14,452 nt of DNA from Desulfocapsa sulfexigens (GTDB lineage Bacteria; Desulfobacterota; Desulfobulbia; Desulfobulbales; Desulfocapsaceae). Location: assembly GCA_015661935.1 (NCBI GenBank), contig DQVD01000426.1, positions 1-14,452 on the forward strand, read 5' to 3'. Below are positions 1 through 8,289 of the stretch, in pieces. The notes under the pieces were generated by a model, which was given only the letters and a program-made list of their open reading frames with translations, did no database searches and was not told where the DNA came from. Position numbers and translations under genes: made by a program. How positions within the stretch are numbered: position 1 is the first letter of the stretch; each line of letters begins with the position of its first letter.

Positions 1-93
1 ACTACATCCGAGAGGATACGAAAACCCACCGTTCCCTCAGTTATCGTTGTGGGCTGGATAAAAATGGGTGATGTCCTGGTAACGTCCCGCTTG

Positions 94-105
94 ATTGTGC
101 ACAAT
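94..105. promoter_or_regulatory. Perfect 12-base palindrome, possible operator
   Basis: ATTGTGCACAAT is its own reverse complement over all 12 bases. It lies about 150 bases upstream of the best promoter candidate. A perfect uninterrupted palindrome of this kind could be a binding site for a dimeric regulator. It could equally be chance, or belong to an upstream gene lying outside the window. No regulator gene is visible to pair with it. Confidence 0.3.
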
Positions 106-132
106 TCTTTCATCTAACAAGAACATGTTTCA

Positions 133-149
133 TGTCATTAAAAATGACA
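133..149. repeat. 7-base inverted repeat (TGTCATT/AATGACA) with 3-base loop
   Basis: TGTCATT at 133-139 and AATGACA at 143-149 pair perfectly around an AAA spacer. It is directly followed by a second stem candidate, CCTGTTT at 150-156 with AAACAGG at 174-180. Neither is GC-rich nor followed by a T-run, so an intrinsic terminator is unlikely. An operator half-site pair or a minor RNA hairpin is possible. Confidence 0.3.
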
Positions 150-251
150 CCTGTTTCGTCTGCAACAATACAAAAACAGGACCATAAGATAGTATTCATC
201 CACCCTTCAGCAACTCGCTTGAAAGCCGTTTGAATTTCGTCTTGAAAGTCC

Positions 252-281
252 TTGACAAGATATTTCTCATTTTGAGATAAC
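252..281 (+). promoter_or_regulatory. Candidate sigma70-type promoter for the NRPS operon
   Basis: A consensus -35 box, TTGACA at 252-257, is followed after 18 bases by GATAAC at 276-281, which matches four of six bases of TATAAT. Transcription would start near 288 and leave a leader of about 195 bases before the NRPS start. An inverted repeat at 265-277 lies between the two boxes and touches the -10, where a bound repressor would block polymerase. The -35 is exact; the -10 is only fair and the spacer is one base longer than ideal. No better promoter was seen in the leader. Confidence 0.4.
265..277. promoter_or_regulatory. Inverted repeat TCTCA-N3-TGAGA, possible operator copy 1
   Basis: TCTCA at 265-269 faces TGAGA at 273-277 across TTT. 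The same two half-sites recur with a four-base spacer at 350-363. This copy lies inside the spacer of the promoter candidate and overlaps the first bases of its -10 box, a typical position for a repressor site. The five-base arms are short, so each copy alone is weak evidence; the repetition is what makes it notable. Confidence 0.35.
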
Positions 282-349
282 AAAATAAAAACGCAATTAT
301 TCTTGGCTATTTACTATCAAAGCGTCATCTTTCACAGATATTCTTTCTG

Positions 350-363
350 TCTCAAATATGAGA
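350..363. promoter_or_regulatory. Inverted repeat TCTCA-N4-TGAGA, possible operator copy 2
   Basis: TCTCA at 350-354 faces TGAGA at 359-363. Its centre is about 85 bases from the centre of the matching repeat at 265-277, close to eight helical turns, so proteins bound at both would lie on the same face of the DNA. It would lie within the transcribed leader if the promoter candidate is right. Confidence 0.3.
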
Positions 364-483
364 GGGAGAAAATTGCTTCATACACACGCCAAGCCCTTCT
401 TGCAATAACATTTCACTGCCAACCAGGAACAGCCAAGACAATATCACTGATGCCCTCTTTATTTTAATTACCTTCGGACAGAC

Positions 484-3400
484 ATGATGAACACCCAAAA
501 ATCAATCCCTCTCACCCACGCAGAGCAACGAATCTATTTTACCCAGCAACTCTACCCCTCCTCTCCGATGTGGAACGTTCCTGTTTCTTTACGTATAACG
601 TTGGCAGACATCGAAAGATTGAAGGAGGCGGTTCTGACTGTTGTTGCACAAACTCCGGGACTGCATCAGGTTTTCACCGTAAATGACGGCAAAGCGTATA
701 AGCAGATCGATATGGCACTTGAGCCAAAAATTGAAATGGTCGATTTCAGCGAACAAGGAGAACGGGCTTATCTGGAATGGGCAGAAGAGCAGGCGGGAGA
801 ACTCCTGCCAATGCTGGATGCACTAAGCTACCGCATCGGCATTGCCGATGTTGGAGACGGCACCGCGTATCTGTTTTCAATCTTTCATCACATACTGGCT
901 GACGGCACCTCAAGCGATCTGGTCTTCCGCCGGATATTAAAGGTATATAAAGCACTAAAAGAAGGCGAATCGATCACATTCCCCGCCCCTCCGCCACTTG
1001 AAACGGCATATGAGGCCGAACAACAATATGTAGAGTCTGATGACTACCGGCAAGACCAAAAGTTTTGGCACCAGCTCTTTGAATCGCTACCGCAGCCGCT
1101 GGATATTTCGGGTAAAACTGCATCTGACTCTATTACCACAGCCTCATGCGATCACCGGTTCAGCAAGACAAATGCGACAAGGCTGCTCAATTACTGCCAG
1201 CAAAACAAGGTTTCTCCCTTTCGGGTCGTACTTGCCGGCATGTATCTGGTTCTTGCACGGACACTGCGGCGTGACGACATTGTTATAGGCACCGGTACGG
1301 CTAACCGCTATCCACCTGAGCTCCGCGAAACAATCGGCATGTTTGTCAGCACCGCGGCCACCCGCATGAAAGTTGACGGCGAGATCAGCTTCGACGAATT
1401 GGTCAGCAATGCAAGCCAATGCATACGGGATACACTGGCACACCAACGTTACCCTTACGACACACTGACAGCCGATCTTCGTCAGCGCTTCGGGGAAGTA
1501 CCGGATCTCACCTCGTGCACCCTGGTTGAAATGGTACGCACCCCATATGAAGATAATACAGAGGCAATTGTACATCTTCACACTGAGTCACTGATACCTC
1601 TGGCCGGCTTTCTGACCTATCCGCACCGATCACAACAAAACGACACCAAGGTAGATCTGCATGTGGTCTATAATGAAAGCATGTTTGAAAAATGGCGTAT
1701 TGAAGAATTTATAGCCCATATCGAACAGGCGGTAATAGCTGGAATCTCGGCGCCTGAAACCAAGGTTTGTGATATCGATTTTCTCTCCGATACAGAACGT
1801 CGCAAACTGGTTTACGATTTCAATGAAACCGAAGCCCAGTGGGAGGTGGAAACCACTCTTCATCAGTGTATTGATGATATCGTTCGTCGTTTTCCCGGCC
1901 ACACGGCAGTTGTCCATCGCGGCGAAAAAATGAGCTACGCCGAGCTGGACAAGCGATCCAACGCCATGGCCAGAACCCTTATCGCAAACGGTGCCGGGCC
2001 AGGCAAGGTAATCGGGTTGCTGGCAGACAGATCAATCGATATCATCGTTGCCCAGCTTGCTATCCTCAAAAGTGGCAGTGCCTTCATGCCTATTGATGCG
2101 AACTACCCGGACTCCCGCATCCAGTTTATGCTCGAAGATATTGCAGCACCGCTGATCCTTACCCAACCCCGTTTTATTGACGAAAAAGATTTTGGTGACG
2201 CATTAGTCGTCAACATGGACGACCGGGGAGTCTACGATACGGATGATACCATGCTGGATAACCGCAACACCCCGAACGATCTCTGTGTTGCCATCTACAC
2301 ATCCGGTTCCACCGGTAAGCCAAAAGGCGTCCTGCAGGAACACCGTGCCATCTGCAACACCATCCACGCAACCATTGAAGACCATGGTATCACCCCGGAT
2401 GACAGGATATCCAAACACGCCAGTTTTTCTTTCGATGCCAGTTTACTTGAAGTTTTTCTGGCACTGATGAGCGGTGCAGAGCTGCATATCATTCCGGAAG
2501 AAATCCGATTGTCATTAAGTCATCTCAATGAATATTATGAAGAGCATGGTATTACCTGGTCATTTTTAACCACCCAGCTGGGCGAACAGTTCATGGATTT
2601 CATAGACAACAAATCGCTTCGCACTCTTGCCATTGGTGGGGAAAAAATGAGGATCTTTACGCCGCGGGACTATCAACTTCTTAATCTCTACGGCCCCACA
2701 GAGTGCGCAATTTATGCCACCCAACATCCGGTAACCGGAGTTGAAGACAATATTCCCATAGGTAAACCGCTTGGCAATTTTCGCATGTATATTGTCGATA
2801 AATTCAATCAGCCACAACCTCCGGGATACGGCGGTGAGCTCTGCATTGCCGGTCCTGCCGTTGCGCGGGGGTATCATAAACGCGAAGATAAAACCGCCGA
2901 ATGCTTTGTCCCCGATCCGTTTTATCCGGGCGAAACCATGTACCGCACCGGAGATCTGGCTTGCTGGGCAGTTGATGGCAATATTCTCCATCTTGGCCGG
3001 ATTGATCGTCAGGTCAAGCTGCGCGGATTCCGTATCGAGCTTGGCGAAATCGAAAACGCCATGTTATCCATTAACGACGTCAACGAAGCAGCAGTAAGTG
3101 ATTTCAAAGACAGTGCAGGTCACGTCTATCTCTGCGGCTATATCTGCGGTGACGCTGATCCTGATGCGGTTACCAGGGAACTGGATGGAAAAGTACCTCC
3201 TTTCATGGTTCCACTGCACATGATGAAGCTCGATTCCATGCCGATTAACCCCAGCGGTAAAATCGACAGGAAAAAACTGCCGGAACCGCAAACGACGCCA
3301 GAAACCGAAGAGGAATATAAAGCACCGGAAACTGATCTCGAAGAAAAGCTCTGCTCAATCTGGGCACAGGCCCTCTCCAGAGAACAGATCAGCGTTGAAG

Positions 3401-6400
3401 CCAATTTTTTCAACTCCGGTGGGGATTCGCTGCGAGCTGTAGCACTACAGGTAAACCTGGAAAAGAAACTCGGCTATGCTGTCGAACTGGCAGCGATTTT
3501 TGAATATCCAAGCCCTCGCCAAATGGCAGCAAGGCTTACAAACAGTGAAGCATCGGCAGCACCAATTCCTGCTGCCAAACCAGCTGAGTATTATCCAGCC
3601 ACCGTTTCTCAACAACAGCTCTATCTCTTAAGCCGCATGAAGGGTATCGGGACGGCCTACAACATCCCGCTATGTATTACCTTTGACGGCCCACTCGACC
3701 AAAAACGGCTATCAACTGCCCTGGTCAATCTGGTGGAGAGGCATGAGGCACTACGAACATCGTTTACCATCAAAAATGGCGTCTGTGTACAGTGTATAGC
3801 CGATAAAGTTCACCTTAAGCTTGAATTCAGCCAGACCGACAACGATGACCTTGCCATACTTACCTCCGGATTTTCACGACCGTTTGATCTCAGCAGGGCA
3901 CCGCTTATGCACGCAAAACTGGTTGCCCACACTGATGGCCGCCATTGGCTGCTGCTCGATTTCCACCATATCGTATTTGATGGAGTGTCAACAGGAATAT
4001 ACCTCCGCGAGCTATTTGCCCTCTATAACGGAGAACCCCTGGAACCTTTGTCCATTCAACATAAAGACCTCGCCGTCTGGGAAGCAGATCGGGAAGAAGA
4101 GATCAAAACTCAACATCAAGACTTCTGGCACAACCTGTTTGACTCCCCGCCAGAATCAGAGCTGCCGACAGATTTCACCCGGCCAAACGGCCAGGATTAC
4201 GCCGGTGCCGACTACCAGCATCAAATTAATCCCGACACCAGCGCAGCTCTACGCCAACTTGCAAAGCAACAGGGTTCAACCCTGCACCAGATTTTCATGA
4301 CAGCAATCGGGGTTGTCGGCGGCCGCTGGGCAGACAGCAACGACATCTGCATAGGAACCAGTATGAGCGGGCGAGATAAAGCAGGAACGGCATCAATCGT
4401 CGGCATGTTTGTGCGGACACTGCCAACACGCATTTGCCCAAAGGCAGGAAGCAGCTTTGCCGATTTGCTCCATCAGACTAAATCCCAGATGCTTGCAATC
4501 CACGAACATGGAGAATATCCAATTTCCAGCCTCTATGAGCATCTCGGCGCCAATAGAGGACCGGGCAGACACCCTATGTTTGACATCAACTTTGTCATGC
4601 GAAATATCGGTGCAGAAAACACCTTCGATCTCGGAGACCTAAAGGCAACGATCAGCGCCATTCGATCAAAAACCGCCAAGTTTGATATCTCAATCGCTGT
4701 GGAAGAACACGGCAGCAATCTTGTTCTTGAGATAGATTACCGGACTTCACTTTATCGACGGGAAACCATTGCCCGCTTTGCCGGCCATCTTTGTTCCATC
4801 CTTGAAGCCGCAGCCAAAACACCTGAGATTCCGATCGAGGACTTCGAAATTCTTGGCCCTGAAGAACGCAACGCACTGCTGAAACAATTTAATCCTCAAC
4901 CAACTCCGGCCCCGCAGTGGCAGACAGTTTGTCAGGCCATTGACGAACACGCCCGTCATCGGCCGGATCATATTGCCGTCACCGCAGAAAACGGTAGTTT
5001 GACCTATGGTCAACTGGTCAGCCTTGCCAACCGTACTGCCCGCGCTATCAGCAAACAAGGTGGAGGAAAAGATAAAATCGTTGCAGTGATTGCAGACCGC
5101 ACCACCTGGCCAGTGGTCGGCATGCTGGCAGCACTCAAATCAGGTTCCGCCTATGTGGGCCTCGACACCCATTATCCGGATGATCGGATTGCCTTCATTC
5201 TTGAAGATACTGAAGCACCATGTGTTGTCGGCACCAAAGAACAGATTGACACCATAACCATACCCTGCGCAACGGTTGTCATTGACGGCAAACTGCCAAC
5301 AGACGACACCGATCCGGGACTGGCCGAAGGAGGTGATGCACTGGCCTATTGCATCTTCACCTCGGGCTCAACCGGAAAACCAAAAGGCGTGCTCATCGAA
5401 CACCACTCAATGGTCAACTTTATTCACTGGTATTCCACCCATCACCAGATGAGCCCGGCATCAGGATGTGCAGCCTTTGCCGCTTTCAGCTTCGACGTCT
5501 CTGTTGCCCAGATTTTTGCGCCACTTGTTTCCGGTTCAAGCCTGCATGTCATAGCCGAAGATATGCGCCGCTCTCCGCAGGAGCTGGATGACTACTTTGT
5601 AGCAAACAAAATCACCAATGCCCACTTTCCCACCCAGTTTGCCGAGCAGTTTATGAACATGTGCAGTGGTCGCTCACTGCAATATATGGTAGTTGGTGGC
5701 GACCGACTCAAGTCATACCGCATGGGAGATTATCGCCTCACCAACGAATATGGGCCAAGCGAAACCACCATGGCCTGTCTCAGCTATGATGTTCCTGAGG
5801 TTACCGCAAAGCCTCCGGTTGGATCTCCTGTTGCCAATACACGCGTTTATATCCTTGATTCAAGAGAACGCCTCTGCCCCATCGGTGTCCCCGGAGAAAT
5901 TTGTGTCGCCGGTACCCAGGTGGGCCGCGGCTATCTGAACCGAAAGGACTTGACCGACAAACATTTTGTCGATGACCCATTCCATCCGGGTGAGCGAATG
6001 TTCCGCACAGGTGACAAGGGCAAATGGCTTGACGACGGAACCGTCGACTTCATAGGTCGCATCGATTTCCAGGTCAAGATCAGAGGTTACCGCGTTGAAC
6101 CGGGAGAAATCGAATCACGAATCAAGGAGATGGACAAGGTTATAGATTGCGTGGTTGTTCCACTGGAAGAGCCAAGCGGTAACAAGGTCCTGGCTGCATA
6201 TTTTTCCGGCCAGTCTGAGCTCGAGTCCGGCTCAATGAAAAGCCGCCTTCAAACCACTCTCCCGGATTATATGGTACCGGCCCATTTTGTTCAGCTGGAA
6301 AAACTGCCACTCAATCCGAATGGTAAGATTGATCGCAGCAAACTCCCAAGACCCGAGATAACAGCTCATACAGCCGGTCCGATTGAACCGCGCAACCCCA

Positions 6401-8274
6401 TAGAAGCACAGATAGCCAAGGCATGGGAACAGGTCCTCGGCCACAGGGGCTTCGGTCTGTTCGACTCGTTTTACGATATAGGAGGAGATTCCCTGAACGC
6501 CATTGCCCTCTTGGCCAACCTGAGTGAAACATTCGACATTTCTGCCTCTGATCTCTTTGCCCATACCACTATTGCTGAACAGGCAAACCATTTCCAGGAA
6601 GCCGAGATCGGCCGCTCTGCCCGCCTGCTCCGTCTCAAGGAAATGGCAGCACCACCCGATGAAGATGATGTTTTCAATGAAGAGCTTGCCTTCTATGACA
6701 GAAATTGCTCCTTCGACGAGGCTCTTGACACCGACTCAGTGAGAAAGATCAATCACGTACTGCTGACCGGCGGTACGGGAACACTCGGTATATACCTGAT
6801 TCGCGAACTGCTCTTGAGCACTGATGCCCATATTACAACCATTGTCAGGGCAAAAGATGATCAGACGGCATACCAACGCCTTGACGACCATTATCATAAT
6901 CGTTTTCAGCGCCATCTCGCCGACGACAGTGATGGTCGGCTCGAGGTAATGACCGGCGATCTGACCGTTGCAGGTTTCGGTATGGAAAAGAAGGTCTACA
7001 GCCGACTTGAGGCTGAAGTGGACACAATCCTGCACTCAGCAGCATTGACCAGCCATTATGGTGAATGGGATGTATTTGTTTCTGCCAATATATCCAGTGT
7101 CAAAAATCTTGCCGATTTTGCCCGAAAAGGGATCCCGAAGGCAATGCATCACATTTCGACCACATCCATAGGTGCTGGTTTTATTGAAGGCCGTAGTAAA
7201 TCCCTTTTCACCGAATTTGATATTGATAAAGGGCAACAGTCTGGCAACAACTATGTCCGTTCAAAACTGCTGGCCGAAACAGTCCTTGAAAAGCTGCGGA
7301 GTGAAGGACTTCCGGTCAACGTCTACCGGGCGGGGAATATCGCCTGCGACTCTGAGACCGGAGTCTTCCAGCGGAATGTGGAAGACAACGCCTTCTATCA
7401 ACAGATACGCGCCTATGTCAATCTTGGTGCAGCACCCGATTTCACGGATGTACGAAACATCTCCTACGTTGACCAGTCAGCAAAGGCCATCGTCACTCTG
7501 ATGACAAGACCGGGACTGGCAGGGCAGACTTTTCATATCCACAACCCGCAGCTGCTGTCGCTTTCGGAAGCACTGTCTGATCCAGCCATTAATCTGCGGA
7601 TTCAACGTCTGCCTTTTAATACGTTTATCGACTTCTTCGCCGAACATGCCGGATGCCCGGGTTTTGATGAGTATATCGAGCGCATGCTGCTGCACCTCGG
7701 CTGGCAGGACTGGCTGTCGACGTCTGAACGAACAGATACGGTTATACGCGTTGAAAGAACGGCTACGTTGCTGGAACGGTGCGGTTTTGTCTGGAAAAAC
7801 CCGCAACCACAGGATCTCCAACAGTTTATCAGCCATGCTCTTCAGGATCGCGCACAAAAACTGGCGACAATACCCGGCTTTACAAGCCTCGATACAACCA
7901 CCTTAACAGCAATATCCGCCCGTATAAAGCCGGAATATTACAGTGAAGGCAGCTTGCTGCAGCAAGAAAAAACAGAGGTAGACGGCGTCCGTATCCTGAT
8001 GGAAGGAATGGTTGAAACCTATCGTCACAACATCAATGGCTGGATTGGCACTGTACGCGTTGGCGGTCCGGGAGCCTGTACCGGAGAAGAGGCCGTACCG
8101 GAAGATGCCGAAGCAATTAATTCAGTTGAAGCTCTTGATGACAGCTACGGTTTCCAGCTTTCGCTCGAAGATGTCCGTTCACTTACCATGCAGCATCCCA
8201 AACTGGGGCTAGCTCTGCTCCAGCTTGCAAATATAAAAACTGATCAGGCAGAACGCCTCTTCGTCGCTGTATAG
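484..8274 (+). CDS. Bimodular NRPS, C-A-T-C-A-T-R, with C-terminal CNB-like domain
   Basis: This 2596-residue cytoplasmic synthetase should join two amino acids and release the chain reductively. Domains, by motif: C1 about 8-445 (HHILADG 135-141); A1 about 450-950 (YTSGSTGKPKG 605-615, YRTGD 820-824, catalytic Lys926); T1 with pantetheine Ser982; C2 about 1036-1465 (HHIVFDG 1161-1167); A2 about 1490-1965 (FTSGSTGKPKG 1625-1635, Lys1948); T2 with Ser2003; NAD(P)H thioester reductase about 2088-2455 (G2096-x-x-G-x-x-G2102, Y2257-x-x-x-K2261). Residues 2463-2596 resemble a CNB domain, which is unusual here. There is no thioesterase or epimerase. An N-terminal C domain suggests acyl initiation. 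Specificity lines read by alignment to GrsA are DALFAGLIYK (A1) and DVAHVGEMAK (A2); I cannot match either to a substrate. ATG at 484 is followed by another at 487; no good Shine-Dalgarno precedes them, but the C domain begins just after. The likely product is an N-acyl dipeptide aldehyde or alcohol. Confidence 0.93.
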   Translation: MMNTQKSIPLTHAEQRIYFTQQLYPSSPMWNVPVSLRITLADIERLKEAVLTVVAQTPGLHQVFTVNDGKAYKQIDMALEPKIEMVDFSEQGERAYLEWAEEQAGELLPMLDALSYRIGIADVGDGTAYLFSIFHHILADGTSSDLVFRRILKVYKALKEGESITFPAPPPLETAYEAEQQYVESDDYRQDQKFWHQLFESLPQPLDISGKTASDSITTASCDHRFSKTNATRLLNYCQQNKVSPFRVVLAGMYLVLARTLRRDDIVIGTGTANRYPPELRETIGMFVSTAATRMKVDGEISFDELVSNASQCIRDTLAHQRYPYDTLTADLRQRFGEVPDLTSCTLVEMVRTPYEDNTEAIVHLHTESLIPLAGFLTYPHRSQQNDTKVDLHVVYNESMFEKWRIEEFIAHIEQAVIAGISAPETKVCDIDFLSDTERRKLVYDFNETEAQWEVETTLHQCIDDIVRRFPGHTAVVHRGEKMSYAELDKRSNAMARTLIANGAGPGKVIGLLADRSIDIIVAQLAILKSGSAFMPIDANYPDSRIQFMLEDIAAPLILTQPRFIDEKDFGDALVVNMDDRGVYDTDDTMLDNRNTPNDLCVAIYTSGSTGKPKGVLQEHRAICNTIHATIEDHGITPDDRISKHASFSFDASLLEVFLALMSGAELHIIPEEIRLSLSHLNEYYEEHGITWSFLTTQLGEQFMDFIDNKSLRTLAIGGEKMRIFTPRDYQLLNLYGPTECAIYATQHPVTGVEDNIPIGKPLGNFRMYIVDKFNQPQPPGYGGELCIAGPAVARGYHKREDKTAECFVPDPFYPGETMYRTGDLACWAVDGNILHLGRIDRQVKLRGFRIELGEIENAMLSINDVNEAAVSDFKDSAGHVYLCGYICGDADPDAVTRELDGKVPPFMVPLHMMKLDSMPINPSGKIDRKKLPEPQTTPETEEEYKAPETDLEEKLCSIWAQALSREQISVEANFFNSGGDSLRAVALQVNLEKKLGYAVELAAIFEYPSPRQMAARLTNSEASAAPIPAAKPAEYYPATVSQQQLYLLSRMKGIGTAYNIPLCITFDGPLDQKRLSTALVNLVERHEALRTSFTIKNGVCVQCIADKVHLKLEFSQTDNDDLAILTSGFSRPFDLSRAPLMHAKLVAHTDGRHWLLLDFHHIVFDGVSTGIYLRELFALYNGEPLEPLSIQHKDLAVWEADREEEIKTQHQDFWHNLFDSPPESELPTDFTRPNGQDYAGADYQHQINPDTSAALRQLAKQQGSTLHQIFMTAIGVVGGRWADSNDICIGTSMSGRDKAGTASIVGMFVRTLPTRICPKAGSSFADLLHQTKSQMLAIHEHGEYPISSLYEHLGANRGPGRHPMFDINFVMRNIGAENTFDLGDLKATISAIRSKTAKFDISIAVEEHGSNLVLEIDYRTSLYRRETIARFAGHLCSILEAAAKTPEIPIEDFEILGPEERNALLKQFNPQPTPAPQWQTVCQAIDEHARHRPDHIAVTAENGSLTYGQLVSLANRTARAISKQGGGKDKIVAVIADRTTWPVVGMLAALKSGSAYVGLDTHYPDDRIAFILEDTEAPCVVGTKEQIDTITIPCATVVIDGKLPTDDTDPGLAEGGDALAYCIFTSGSTGKPKGVLIEHHSMVNFIHWYSTHHQMSPASGCAAFAAFSFDVSVAQIFAPLVSGSSLHVIAEDMRRSPQELDDYFVANKITNAHFPTQFAEQFMNMCSGRSLQYMVVGGDRLKSYRMGDYRLTNEYGPSETTMACLSYDVPEVTAKPPVGSPVANTRVYILDSRERLCPIGVPGEICVAGTQVGRGYLNRKDLTDKHFVDDPFHPGERMFRTGDKGKWLDDGTVDFIGRIDFQVKIRGYRVEPGEIESRIKEMDKVIDCVVVPLEEPSGNKVLAAYFSGQSELESGSMKSRLQTTLPDYMVPAHFVQLEKLPLNPNGKIDRSKLPRPEITAHTAGPIEPRNPIEAQIAKAWEQVLGHRGFGLFDSFYDIGGDSLNAIALLANLSETFDISASDLFAHTTIAEQANHFQEAEIGRSARLLRLKEMAAPPDEDDVFNEELAFYDRNCSFDEALDTDSVRKINHVLLTGGTGTLGIYLIRELLLSTDAHITTIVRAKDDQTAYQRLDDHYHNRFQRHLADDSDGRLEVMTGDLTVAGFGMEKKVYSRLEAEVDTILHSAALTSHYGEWDVFVSANISSVKNLADFARKGIPKAMHHISTTSIGAGFIEGRSKSLFTEFDIDKGQQSGNNYVRSKLLAETVLEKLRSEGLPVNVYRAGNIACDSETGVFQRNVEDNAFYQQIRAYVNLGAAPDFTDVRNISYVDQSAKAIVTLMTRPGLAGQTFHIHNPQLLSLSEALSDPAINLRIQRLPFNTFIDFFAEHAGCPGFDEYIERMLLHLGWQDWLSTSERTDTVIRVERTATLLERCGFVWKNPQPQDLQQFISHALQDRAQKLATIPGFTSLDTTTLTAISARIKPEYYSEGSLLQQEKTEVDGVRILMEGMVETYRHNINGWIGTVRVGGPGACTGEEAVPEDAEAINSVEALDDSYGFQLSLEDVRSLTMQHPKLGLALLQLANIKTDQAERLFVAV

Positions 8275-8289
8275 GTAGAAACAATCAAT

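Larger units (their letters stand above)
1..483. other. Leader/intergenic region upstream of the NRPS operon
   Basis: No convincing gene is visible in these 483 bases. The region is AT-richer than the genes that follow and has stops in all frames beyond about position 117. The first 117 bases stay open in one forward frame and, from an ATG at 113, on the reverse strand to the left edge; neither translation is recognisable. What it does hold is a promoter candidate, several inverted repeats and AT-rich stretches, listed separately. A long leader before a very large biosynthetic gene suits regulated expression, but no riboswitch class was recognised. Confidence 0.6.

Noticed and set aside
1..113. 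Reverse-strand open frame from an ATG at 113 running off the left edge (37 codons)
   Set aside because: It has no clear ribosome site, a stop directly before the ATG and no recognisable protein features; it could be a divergent gene but the visible part does not support it.
1..117. Forward frame 1 open from the left edge to TAA at 115-117 (38 codons), possible end of an upstream gene
   Set aside because: The translation resembles nothing known, and frame 3 and the reverse strand are also open over much of the same stretch, so openness alone does not support a gene.
150..180. CCTGTTT/AAACAGG stem as an intrinsic terminator of an upstream gene
   Set aside because: The stem is AT-rich with a 17-base loop and no T-run follows, so terminator function is unlikely on either strand.
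1144..1581. Reverse-strand open frame of 145 codons inside the NRPS gene
   Set aside because: It lies opposite conserved condensation-domain coding sequence and its translation has no domain character; it is a shadow of the real gene.
484..8274. Terminal thioesterase or epimerase domain in the NRPS
   Set aside because: No GxSxG serine hydrolase motif or epimerization block was seen; the second carrier domain is followed directly by an NAD(P)H-type reductase and then the CNB-like tail.
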